NCBI GenBank assembly: GCA_963377175.1
Contig: CAUJNA010000465.1
Location: forward strand, 28,501 to 92,500
DNA: 64,000 nucleotides
Origin: Effrenium voratum
Lineage: Eukaryota; Sar; Dinophyceae; Suessiales; Symbiodiniaceae
Reading direction: 5' to 3'
Positions 23,641 to 36,182 of the stretch are shown here, one piece after another (within the stretch, counting starts at the first letter, position 1; every line of letters begins with the position of its first letter). The translations under genes and the position numbers were made by a program. Under the pieces are notes generated by a model. That model made no database searches. It was not told the origin of the DNA and saw only the letters and a program-made list of their open reading frames with translations.

Positions 23641-26429
23641 GGCTGGCTTGTTGGGCCTAGGAAAGGAAAGTTTGGCACGCGCGGATGAGGCACGCGCGGG
23701 CGTGATGATCGTCATCACCCGCGTCATGACAACTATCATCACAACATCCTCTGCATCTCTACTTGTTCCTTGATAACTATCATCATCGCACCCCTTGCAT
23801 TGCCAAGGATGTCTAGCGTTAGACGATCAGATTATGATAAAGATGATGATAAGGAGGATAACTGTCCTCGTAGCATCCTTGGCATCACTAACGGCTGTGA
23901 TGATGATAAGGATGATGATGATGGTGATGATAGCAATCATCGTAGCATCCTCTGCGTGCCTAATAAGAGATGACGACGAGCATGATGATAATGGCACGCG
24001 CGGGTGTGATGATCGTTATCATCCGCGCCATGACAACTATCATCACAACATCCTCTGCGTCTCCACTTGTTCCTTAATAACTATCATCATCGCATCCTTT
24101 GCATTGCCAAGGATGTCTAACGCCCCTCTTGATCTCTATATATATATACAAAGATATTAGATGATGTTAGATGATGATCAGATGATGATAAAGATAATAA
24201 CAAGGATGACAAGTATCATCGTAGCATCCTTGGCATCACCAATCCTAATAAGAGATGACGACGACCAGGATGATAATGGCACGCGCGGGCGTGATGATCG
24301 TCATCATCCGCGTCATGACAACTATCATCACAACATCCTCTGCATCTATACTTGTTCCTTGATAACTATCATCATCGCACCCCTTGCATTGCCAAGGATG
24401 TCTAGCGTTAGACGATCAGATTATGATAAAGATGATGATAAGGAGGATAACTATCATCGTAGCATCCTTGGCATCACTAACGGCTGTGATGATGATAAGG
24501 ATGATGATGATGGTGATGATAACAATCGTCGTAGCGTCCTCTGCGTGCCTAAAAAGAGATGACGACGACCATGATGATAATGGCACGCGCGGGCGTGATG
24601 ATCGTTATCATCCGCGTCATGACAACTATCATCGCAACATCCTCTTTATCTCCACTTGTTCCTTAACAACTATCATCATCGCATCCGTCGCATTGCCAAG
24701 GATGTCTAACGCCCCTCTTGATTTCTATATATATAAAAAGATATTAGATCATGTTAGGTGATGATCAGATGATGATAAAGATAATAACAAGGATGACAAG
24801 TATCATCGTAGCATCCTCTGCATCACCAATCCTAATAAGAGATGACGACGACCAGGATGATGATGGCACGCGCGGGCGTGATGATCGTTATCATCCGCGC
24901 CATGACAACTATCATCACAACATCCTCTGCGTCTCCACTTGTTCCTTAATAACTATCATCATCGCATCCTTTGCATTGCCAAGGATGTCTAACGCCCCTC
25001 TTGATTTCTATATATATAAAAAGATATTAGATCATGTTAGGTGATGATCAGATGATGATAAAGATAATAACAAGGATGACAAGTATCATCGTAGCATCCT
25101 TGGCATCACCAATCCTAATAAGAGATGACGACGACCAGGATGATAATGGCACGCGCGGGCGTGATGATCGTTATCAACCGCGTCATGACAACTATCATCG
25201 CAACACCCTCTGCATCTCTACTTGTTCCTTGATAACTATCATCATCGCATCCTTTGCATGGCCAAGGATGTCTAACGTTAGACGATCAGATGATGATAAA
25301 GATGATGATCAGGAGGATAACTATCATCGTAGCATCCTTGGCATCACTAGCGGCTTTGATGAGGATAAGGATGATGATGATGGTGATGATAACAATCATC
25401 GTAGCGTCCTCTGCGTGCCAAATAGGAGATGACGACGACCATGATGATGATGGCGCGTAATGATCGTTATCATCTGCGTAATGACAACTATCCGCGTAAT
25501 GACAACTATCATCGCAACATCCTCTGCATCTCCACTTGTTCCTTGATAACTATCATCATCGCTTCCTTTGCGTTGCCAAGGGTGTCTAACGTCCCTTTTG
25601 ATTTCTATATATATTAGATGATGCTAGACGATGATCAGATGATGATAAAAATGATGACAAGGATGACAACTATCATCGTAGCACCCTTGGCATCACTAAC
25701 GGCTGTGATGACAAGTTTCATCGTAACATCTTCTGCATCAGCAACGCTGCCGAATAAGAGATGGTGATGACCATGATGATAATGATAGTAAGGATAAGAG
25801 AATAAGAAAGAGATGATGACGACCATCATGATGATGATGATGATGAGAAGGATGATGATGGTGACCATCATCATGATGATGAGAAGGATGGTGATGCTGA
25901 TGATGACTGTGATGATAAGAATCATCGTAGCATCCTCTGCATCACCAATGCTGCCTAATAAGAGATGACGACGACCAGGATGATAATGGCACGCGCGGGC
26001 GTGATGATCGACATCATCCGCGTCATGACAACTATGATCTGCATCTCTACTTGTTCCTTGATAACTATCATCATCGCATCCTTTGCGTTGCCAAGGATGT
26101 CTAACGTCCCTTTTGATTTCTATATGTAATAAGATGTATAATAAGATATCAGATGATGTTAGACGATGGTCAGATGATGATAAAGATGATGACAAGGATG
26201 ATGAGTATCATCATAGCATCCTTGGCATCACTAACGGCTGTGATGATAACTATCATCGTGACATCTTCTGCATCAGCAACGCTGCCGAATCAGAGATGAT
26301 GATGACTATGACGATAATGATGATAAGGATAAGAGAATCAGAAAGAGATCATGATGACCATCATGATGATGATGGTGATGAGAAGGATGATGATGATGAT
26401 GAGAAGGATGATGATGATGACGATGATGC

Positions 26430-26525
26430 AGCCCAAAACAGAGTCTCCCACACCTCAAACTAAAAGATATTAATTTGAGGTGCTCTCCCTGACGAAAAGC
26501 CCGCCAGAAAATAGACACAAGGATG
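26430..26525 (+). repeat. hairpin cassette inside the GAT array, copy 1
   Basis: A non-GAT cassette running from GCCCAAAACAGAGTCTCCCA to AAAGCCCGCCAGAAAATA. It contains a stem, CACCTCAAA (26,451-26,459) pairing with TTTGAGGTG (26,474-26,482). Confidence 0.75.
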
Positions 26526-29500
26526 CCACTGAACAATTGGGCAATGGATGACTGTCATGACAACTATCGTCGTAGCATCCTTTGCATCACCAATGCTGCC
26601 TAATACAAGATGACGACGACCATGATGATAATGGCACGCGCGGGCGTGATGATCGTTATCATCCGCGTCATGACAACTATCATCGCAACATCCTTTGCAT
26701 CTCTACTTGTTCCTTGATAACTATCATCATCGCATCCTTTGCATTGCCCAAGGATGCATAACGTCCCTTTTGATTTCTATATATGATAATATGAAAACAA
26801 GAAATAAGATGATGCTAGATGTTGATCAGATGATGCTAAAGATGATGACAAGGATGATGAGTATCATCATAGCATCCTTGGCATCACTAATGGCTGTGAT
26901 GATAACTATCATCGTGACATCTTCTGCATCAGCAACGCTGCCGAATCAGAGATGATGATGACCATCGTGATGATGATGATGAGAAGGATGATGAGGATGA
27001 TGACCATCATCATGATGATGATAAGGATGATGCTGGCGATGATGACTGCCATGATAACTATCATCGCAGCATCCTCTGCATCACCAATGCTGCCTAGTAA
27101 GAGATGACGGCAATCATGACAATAGTAGCACGCGCGGGCGTGATGATCTTGATCATCCGCGTCATGACAAATGTCATCACAGCACCCTTTGCATCTCTAC
27201 TTGTTCCTTGATAACTATCATCACCGCATCCTTTGCATTGCTAAGGATGTCTAACGTCCCGTTTGATTTCTATACATATTAAGAGACATAAAAGGATATT
27301 TGCTGATGTTAGATGATCAGATGATGATAAAGATGATGACAAGGATGATAACTATCATCGTAGCATCCTTGGCACTAGTAATGATAACTATCGTCGTAAC
27401 ATCTTGTGCACCAGCAACGCTGCCGAAGAAGAAATGATGATGACCATGATGATGATAATGATGATAATGATGATAAGGATGAGAAGATAAGAAAGAGATA
27501 ATGACGACCATCATGATGATGATGAGAAAGATGATGATGATGATGACCATCATCATGATGATGAGAAGGATGATGATGACGATGATGACTGTGATGATAA
27601 GAATCATCGTAGCATCCTCTGCATCACCAATGCTGCTTAATAAGAGATGACGACGACCAGGATGATGATGGCACGCGCGGGCGTGATGATCGTTATCATC
27701 CGCGTCATGACAACTATCATCACAACATCCTCTGCATCTCTACTTGTTCTTTGATAATTATCATCATCGCATCCTTTGCATAGCCAAGGATGTCTAACGT
27801 TAGACGATCAGATGATGATAAAGATGATGATAAGGAGGATAACTATCATCGTAGCATCCTTGGCATCACTAACGGCTTTGATGAGGATAAGGATGATGAT
27901 GATGGTGATGATAACAATCGTCGTAGCATCCTCTGCATGCCTAAAAAGAGATGACGACGACCATGATGATAATGGCACGCGCGGGCGTGATGATCGTTAT
28001 CATCCGCGTCATGACAACTATCATCACAACATCCTCTGCATCTCCACTTGTTCCTTAATAACTATCATCATCGCATCCGTCGCATTGCCAAGGATGTCTA
28101 ACGTCCCTTTTGATTTGTATATGTAATAAGATGTTAGATAGTGCTAGATGATGATGAGATGTTGATAAAGATGACAAGAATGACAATTATGATCGTAGCA
28201 TCCTTGGCATCACTGACGGCTGTGATGATAGCTATCGTCGTAACATCTTCTGCACCAGCAACGCTGCCGAATAAGAGATGCATGATGATAAGGATGACAA
28301 GGATACGAGAATAAGAAAGAGATGATGATGACCATCATGATGATTATGAGAAGGATGATGGTGATGACTGTGATGATAAGAATCATCGCAGCATCCTCTG
28401 CATCACCAATGCTGCTGACAAGACATGACGACGACCGTGATGATAATGGCACACGCGGGCGTGATGATTGCCATCATCCGCGTCATGACAACTATCATCA
28501 CAACACCCTCCGCATCTCCACTTGTTCCTTGATAACTATCATCATCGCATCCTTTGCGTTGCCAAGGATGTCTAACGTCCCTTTTGATTTCTATATATAT
28601 ATATAACAAGATATTGGATGTTGCTAGACGATGGTCAGTCGATGATAAAGATGATGACAAGGATGATAACTATCATCGTAGCATCCTTGGCATTAGTAAT
28701 GATAACTATCGTCATAACATCTTGTGCACCAGCAACGCTGCCGAAGAAGAAATGATGATGACCATGATGATGATAATGATGATAATGATGATAAGGATGA
28801 GAAGATAAGAAAGAGATAATGACGACCATCATGATGATGATGAGAAAGATGATGATGATGATGATGACCATCATCATGATGATGAGAAGGATGATGATGA
28901 CGATGATGACCGTGATGATAAGAATCATCGTAGCATCCTCTGCATCACCAATGCTGCTTAATAAGAGATGACGACGACCAGGATGATGATGGCACGCGCG
29001 GGCGTGATGATCGTTATCATCCGCGTCATGACAACTATCATCACAACATCCTCTGCATCTCTACTTGTTCTTTGATAATTATCATCATCGCATCCTTTGC
29101 ATAGCCAAAGATGTCTAACGTTAGACGATCAGATGATGATAAAGATGATGATAAGGAGGATAACTATCATCGTAGCATCCTTGGCACCACTAACGGCTTT
29201 GATGAGGATAAGGATGATGATGATGGTGATGATAACAATCGTCGTAGCATCCTCTGCGTGCCTAAAAAGAGATGACGACGACCATGATGATAATGGCACG
29301 CGCGGGCGTGATGATCGTTATCATCCGCGTCATGACAACTATCATCACAACATCCTCTGCATCTCCACTTGTTCCTTAATAACTATCATCATCGCATCCG
29401 TCGCATTGCCAAGGATGTCTAACGTCCCTTTTGATTTGTATATGTAATAAGATGTTAGATAGTGCTAGATGATGATGAGATGTTGGTAAAGATGACAAGA

Positions 29501-30063
29501 ATGACAATTATGATCGTAGCATCCTTGGCATCACTGACGGCTGTGATGATAACTATCATCGTAACATCTTCTGCACCAGCAACGCTGCCGAATAAGAGAT
29601 GCATGATGATAAGGATGACAAGGATACGAGAATAAGAAAGAGATGATGATGACCATCATGATGATTATGAGAAGGATGATGGTGATGACTGTGATGATAA
29701 GAATCATCGCAGCATCCTCTGCATCACCAATGCTGCTGACAAGACATGACGACGACCGTGATGATAATGGCACACGCGGGCGTGATGATTGCCATCATCC
29801 GCGTCATGACAACTATCATCACAACATCCTCCGCATCTCTACTTGTTCCTTGATAACTACCATCATCGCATCCTTTGCGTTGCCAAGGATGTCTAACGTC
29901 CCTTTTGATTTCTATCTATAATAAGATGTATAAATGATGTTAGATGATGTTAGATCATGATCAGATGATGATACAGATGATGACAAGGATGGTAACTATC
30001 ATCGTAGCATCCTTGGCATCACTAACCGCTGCGATGACAACTTTCATCGTAACATCTTCTGCG

Positions 30064-30160
30064 TCAGCAGCGGCGTCCTTGTGTCTTTTCTCTTGCGGTT
30101 TTTTTCGGGGAGAGCATATTTTTATTTTGAGGTGTGGGAGACTTTGTATTGGGCTGCATC
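30064..30160 (-). repeat. hairpin cassette, copy 2 (inverted, partial)
   Basis: Reverse complement of the 26,430 cassette: the TTTTGAGGTGTGGGAGAC part is kept, while the second stem arm is lost (GAGAGCATATTTTTATTTTG). Confidence 0.7.
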
Positions 30161-31896
30161 ATCGTCATCATCATCATCATCCTTCTCATCATCATGATGG
30201 TCATCATCATCTTTTTCTTACTCTCTTTTGGTTATCATCATTATCATCATTATCACCATGGTCATCATGAACAATTGGGCAATGGATGACTGTGATGGTA
30301 AGAATCATCGCAGCATCCTCTGCATCACCAATGCTGCCTAATAAGAGTTGACGACGGCCATGACGATATTGGCAGGCGCGGGCGTGATGATCGTTATCAT
30401 CCGCGTCATGACAACTATCATGACAGCACCCTCTGCATCTGTACTTGTTCCTTGAGCAACGCTGCCGAATAAGAGACGATGATGACCATGATGATAATGA
30501 TGAGAAGGATAAGAGAATAAGAAACAGATGATGACGACCATCATGATGATGATGAGAAGGATGATGATGATGATGACCATCATCATCATGATGATACGGA
30601 TGATGATGACGATGATGATTGTGATGATAATGATGATAAGGACAAGAGAGCAAGAAATGGATGATGACGACCATCATGATGATGATGATGAGAAGGAGAA
30701 TTAGGATGATGACCGTCATCATGATGATGATAAGGATGATGCTGATGATGATGACTGTCATGATAACTATCATCGCAGCATCACCAATGCTGCCTAACAA
30801 GAGATGACAATCATGATGATAATGGCGCATGCGGGCGTGATGATCGTTATCATCCGCGTCATGACTAGTATCATCGCAACTTCCTCCGATCTCTACTCGT
30901 TCCTTCAAAACTATCATCACTGCATCCTTTGCATTGTCAAGGATGTCTAACGCTAGACGATCAGATGATGAGAAAGATGATGATAAGGAGGATAACTATC
31001 ATCGTAGCATCCTTGGCACCACTAACGGCTTTGATGAGGATAAGGATGATGATGATGGTGATGATAACAATCGTCGTAGCGTCCTCTGCGTGCCTAAAAA
31101 GAGATGACGACGACCATGATGATAATGGCACGCGCGGGCGTGATGATCGTTATCATCCGCGTCATGACAACTATCATCGCAACATCCTCTTTATCTCCAC
31201 TTGTTCCTTAACAACTATCATCATCGCATCCGTCGCATTGCCAAGGATGTCTAACGTCCCTTTTGATTTGTATATGTAATAAGATGTTAGATGATGCTAG
31301 ATGATGATCAGATGATGATAAAGATGACAAGGATGACAACTATCATCGTAGCATCCTTGGCATCACTGACGGCTGTGATGATAACTATCATCGTACCATC
31401 TTCTGCATCAGCAACGCTGCCGAATAAGAGATGCATGATGATAAGGATGACAAGGATACGAGAATAAGAAAGAGATGATGATGACCATCATGATGATGAT
31501 GAGAAGGATGATGGTGATGACTGTGATGATAAGAATCATCGCAGCATCCTCTGCATCACCAATGCTGCTGACAAGAGATGACGACGACCGTGATGAGAAT
31601 GGCGCATGCGGGCGTGATAATTGCCATCATCCGCGTCATGACAACTATCATCACAACATCCTCCGCATCTCTACTTGTTCCTTGATAACTACCATCATCG
31701 CATCCTTTGCATTGCCAAGGATGTCTAACGTCCCTTTTGATTTCTATCTATAACAAGATGTATAAATGATGTTAGATGATGTTAGATCATGATCAGATGA
31801 TGATACAGATGATGACAAGGATGATAACTATCATCGTAGCATCCTTGGCATCACTAACGGCTGTGATGACAACTTTCATCGTAACATCTTCTGCGT

Positions 31897-31992
31897 CAGC
31901 AGTGGCGTCCTTGTGTCTTTTTTCTTGCGGTTTTTTCAGGGACAGCATATTTTTAATTTCAGGTGTGGGAGACTTTGTGTTGGGCTGCATCA
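31897..31992 (-). repeat. hairpin cassette, copy 3 (inverted, partial)
   Basis: Near-duplicate of copy 2, carried by the 1.83-kb tandem duplication. It differs at a few bases. Confidence 0.7.
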
Positions 31993-33027
31993 TCGTCATC
32001 ATCATCATCATCCTTCTCATCATCATCATGATGGTCATCATCATCTCTTTCTTATTCTCTTTTGGTTATCATCATTATCATCATTATCATCATGGTCATC
32101 ATGAACAATTGGGCAATGGATGACTGTGATGATAAGAATCGTCGCAGCATCCTCTGCATCACCAATGCTGCCTAATAAGAGTTGACGACGGCCATGACGA
32201 TAATGGCACGCGCGGGCGTGATGATCGTTATCATCCGCGTCATGACAACTATCATGACAGCACCCTCTGCATCTGTACTTGTTCCTTGAGCAACGCTGCC
32301 GAATAAGAGACGATGATGACCATGATGATAATGATGAGAAGGATAAGAGAATAAGAAAAAGATGCTGACGGCCATCATGATGATGATGATGAGAAGGATG
32401 ATGATGATGATGACCATCATCATCATGATGATACGGATGATGATGACGATGATGACTGCGATGATAATGATGATAAGCATAAGAGAGCAAGAAAGGGATG
32501 ATGACGACCATCATGATGATGATGATGAGAAGGAGAATTAGGATGATGACCGTCATGATGATGATGATAAGGATGATGCTGATGATGATGACTGTCATGA
32601 TAACTATCATCGCAGCATCACCAATGCTGCCTAACAAGAGATGACAATCATGATGATAATGGCACATGCTGGCGTGATGATCGTTATCATCCGCGTCATG
32701 ACCAGTATCATCGCAACTTCCTCCGCATCTCTACTTGTTCCTTCAAAACTATCATCATCGCATCCTTTGCATTGTCAAGGATGTCTAACGCTAGACGATC
32801 AGATGATGATAAAGATGATGACAAGGATGATAACTATCATCGTAGCATCCTTGGCATCAGTAACGGCTGTGATGACAACTTTCATCGTGACATCTTCTGC
32901 ATCAGCAACGCTGCCGAATAAGAGATGATGATGACCATGATGATAATGATGACAAGGATACGAGAAAAGAAAGAGAAGATAGATGATGATGACCATCATG
33001 ATGATGATGAGAAGGATGATGATGATG

Positions 33028-33120
33028 ATGCAGCCCAAAACAAAGTCTCTCACACCTCAAATTAAAAAATAAATAATTTAAGGTGCTTACCCTAACAAAA
33101 AGCCCGCCAGAAAAATACAC
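33028..33120 (+). repeat. hairpin cassette, copy 4
   Basis: Same orientation as copy 1. The stem CACCTCAAATTA (33,053-33,064) pairs with TAATTTAAGGTG (33,074-33,085) with one mismatch. Confidence 0.75.
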
Positions 33121-33899
33121 TCAACAAAAGGGCAATGGATGATTGTCATGATAACTATCATCGTAGCATCCTCTGCATCACCAATGCTGCCTAACAAGAG
33201 ATGACGACGACGATGATGGGAATGGCACGAGCGGGCGTGATGATCGTTATCATCCGCGTAATGAGCAGTACCGTCACAGCACCCTCTGCATCTCTACTTG
33301 TTCCTTGAAAACTATCATCATCGCGTCCTTTGCAGTGCCAAGGATGTCTACGGGCGTGATGATCGTTATCATCCGCGTCATGACCAGTATCATCACAGCA
33401 CCCTCTGCATCTCCACTTGTTCCTTAATAACTATCATCACCGCATCCTTTGCATTGCCAAGGATGTCTAACGTCCCTTTTGATTTCTATCTATACTAAGA
33501 CATATAATAAGATATTAGCTGATGTTAGGTGATCAGATGATGATAAGGATGATAACTATCATCGTAGCATCCTTGGCATCACTAACGGCAGTGATGATAA
33601 TTATCGTCGTAACATCTTCTGCTTCAGCAACGCTGCCGAATAAGAGATGATGATGACCACGATGATCATGATGATAAGGATAAGAGAATAAGAAAGAGAT
33701 GATGATGACCATCATGATAATGATGATAAGGATAAGAGATTAAGAAAGAGATGATGATAAGGACGGTGATGATGACGATGACTGTGATGATAACAACCAT
33801 CGTAGCTGATGATGCTGATGAGGATGAATCTTTGGTTATACTTGTGTGCCAGCCACCCTTCCCGCGCGCCTCCTCTTTTTAGAGAAAGGGTCGGCGGAT

Positions 33900-34001
33900 A
33901 TGTTTGTATGTATGTGTGTAATGTATGTATGTATGTATGTAATGTAATGTATGTACGTATGTAATATGTATGTATGTATGTATGTATGTACGTATGTAAT
34001 G

Positions 34002-34032
<31 letters not shown>

Positions 34033-34521
34033 TGTATGTAATGCATGTATGTACGTATGTATGTATGTATGTATGTAATGCATACATACATACTTACATT
34101 ACATCCATACATGCATTACATACATACATTACATACATTACATACATTACAAACATTACATACATTACATACATACATACATTACATACATACATTGCAA
34201 TACATACATTACATACATACATACATACATACCTTACATACATACATACATACATATATGTATGTGTGTAATGTAATGCATGTATGTAATGTACTGAAAT
34301 GTATGTAATGTAATGTAATGTAATGTAATGTATGTATGTATGTAATGTAATGTATGTAATGTATGTATGTATGTATGTATGTATGTATGTATGTATGTAT
34401 GTATGTATGTATGTATGTATGTATGTATGTATGTATGTATGTATGTATGTATGTATGTATGTATGTATGTATGTATGTATGTATGTATGTATGTATGTAT
34501 GTATGTATGTATGTATGTATG

Positions 34522-34552
<31 letters not shown>

Positions 34553-35215
34553 TGTGTGTATCCATGTATGTATGTATGTATGTATGTATGTAATGTATGT
34601 ATGTATGTATGTATGTATGTATGTATGTATGTATGTATATTTGTTATGTATGTATGTATGTATGTGTGAAATGTATGTAGCGTATGGTATGTACGTATGT
34701 ATGTAATGTAATGTAATGTATGTATGTATGTAATGTATGTTTGTATGTAATGTAATGTACTGTAATGTAATGTAATGTAATGTAATATAATGTAATGTGT
34801 GTATGTATGTAATGTAATGTATGTATGTAATGTATGTATGTATGTGTGTGTATGTATGTATGCATGTATGTATGTAGTGTATGTATTGCAATGTATGTAT
34901 GTAATGTATGTACGTATGTATGTATGTATGTATGTATGTATGTATGTGTGTAATGTATGTAAGATTGGGTTGCAATGCAATGTAAATGTAACATATATTA
35001 TGTAATGCAATGTAATGTTATGTTATGTACGTGATGTGATATGATGTCATGTGATGCAATGTGTGCAATGTTTGTAGCGTATGTATTGTTAAAGGAGAGT
35101 AACGTAGCGTAGCTAATGCAATGTAGTGTAGTGCAATGCTATGTGATGTATTGCAATGTAATGTGTTGTATGTAGCCTATGCGATGCAATGTAATGCAAC
35201 GACATGTAGTAGTTT
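33900..35215. repeat. TATG / TAATG microsatellite that switches strand
   Basis: TATG and TAATG units run on the plus strand from 33,900 to 34,080, then as TACA/CATTA (reverse complement) from 34,081 to about 34,255, then as TATG again. The longest uninterrupted TATG run is about 34,360-34,551. After 34,960 it degrades to ATGTAATGCAATG-like sequence. Long frames of YIHT or MYVC repeats are artefacts of the repeat. Confidence 0.95.
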
Positions 35216-36077
35216 GTTGTAGTGTAGTGTAGTGAAAACCTAAGGAACAGAACTAACGGAGCTATCAACCCACACACAGCATGAAACAGGGGAAGCGCAT
35301 TAACATGTTCAGCACGCCTGGCATAGAAGGCACCTGGAGCCTTAGACAAGGCAACATCAACGCCAGAGACCAAAGCCAGCGATGCTGGGGATGTTGGGGA
35401 CGTAGCGGGTACACAAGCAAGCGGACTTCCAGCGGAAGGGTTGTTGTGTGCGTGTGAACAGACTCAAAACCTACCCTGCTGGGCAAGATGCAGCTTTTGC
35501 AGCACAAAGGTACAGGTTCTCGCAACCTCTTGGTTTTGAGGCCCAATTGCCCACCTCTCTCAAGAGGGCCCCTACCATCTAGCAGTGGTAAAAGCGACGG
35601 AAATGAGTGTGCTGAAGTTGATCCTTGTACTTTGTAGCATGCCTGTGGTAAGCCTGTCATGTGCTTGGACTGAAGTTTTGTTTTGACCTTTCAATGTAAA
35701 CTGTATATATGTTCCAGGCCGTGGACCCCCCCTCTCCCTCTCCCAATCCCCCTTCGGGCGGGGTGGGGGGTTGGGCGGATTGGCTTAGGGTTGGGGTTTG
35801 GGGTTGGTTGTTGTCCTATGTGTCTGGATGCAAGGGTGCGAGTTCAGGGGCTCGAGGAGGGGAGACCCTATGCTTGGGGGGGGGGCTGGAACATATATCG
35901 CTGGAGGCAGCTGTCAATGCCAGCACTTACTTCATGCCGATGGCGCAGCTGAAGGCGCAACATTGCGGCTCACGCGCGCTGCCTTCAGCCCTTCAGCCCA
36001 ACTTTGCTAGGCTCTTGCCAGGGGACGCGCTTGGGCATTCAGTGACTTTGAACTCAAGGACACCGCCTGGAGCACAG
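35215..36077. other. upstream flank of the kinase gene; no exon resolved
   Basis: The amino-terminal 30-50 residues of the kinase should lie here or further upstream, but I cannot pick an exon with confidence. A plus-strand SDFELKD stretch at about 36,042-36,062 resembles a kinase pre-domain, yet it does not join in frame to the next exon by any GT, GC or GA donor. A minus-strand frame at about 35,373-35,280 (SGVDVALSKAPGAFYARRAE) looks protein-like but is unidentified. 35,725-35,800 is C/G-rich. Confidence 0.4.
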
Positions 36078-36182
36078 ATGGCATTTGCAAGTCGCGGAAG
36101 TCCTCGAAGTGTCCGAGGTGGGCAAGGGTACCTTCAGCCGCGTGCGCGTTGTCAAGATCAAAGGAGCGAGTGACAGGCCAGT
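36078..36182 (+). CDS. kinase exon 1 (as resolved): glycine-rich loop
   Basis: Encodes [19 protein letters not shown] followed by IKGASDRP. The Gly loop is GKGTFSRV. The 5' edge is uncertain: an acceptor CACAG at 36,077 is my choice. It ends after two bases of a Val codon, with a GA donor (GACGCC) forced by the frame. Confidence 0.8.

Larger units (their letters stand above)
23700..33830. repeat. 10-kb GAT/ATC microsatellite with higher-order units
   Basis: GATGATAAGGATGATGAT-type sequence is interspersed with a recurring non-simple block: GCACGCGCGGGCGTGATGAT, then CGTTATCATCCGCGTCATGAC, then TCTACTTGTTCCTTGATAAC, then GCATTGCCAAGGATGTCTAACG. That block recurs more than twenty times at spacings of roughly 280-650 bp. 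Two long tandem duplications are visible: about 1.32 kb (for example 27,776 to 29,097) and about 1.83 kb (29,097 to 30,929; 29,944 to 31,776). All long open frames here (runs of D, I, M or H) come from the repeat and are not genes. Confidence 0.95.

Noticed and set aside
23770..33800. Many long open frames rich in Asp, Ile, Met or His
   Set aside because: They are translations of the GAT/ATC repeat in different frames, occur on both strands, and track the repeat exactly.
33836..35010. Open frames up to ~290 codons of YIHT or MYVC repeats
   Set aside because: Direct translations of the TATG/TACA tetranucleotide, open in several frames at once.
36042..36077. SDFELKD stretch as the exon joining directly to the kinase Gly loop
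   Set aside because: It is in a different frame from the Gly-loop exon, and no GT, GC or GA donor gives an in-frame join within the 50-nt gap.
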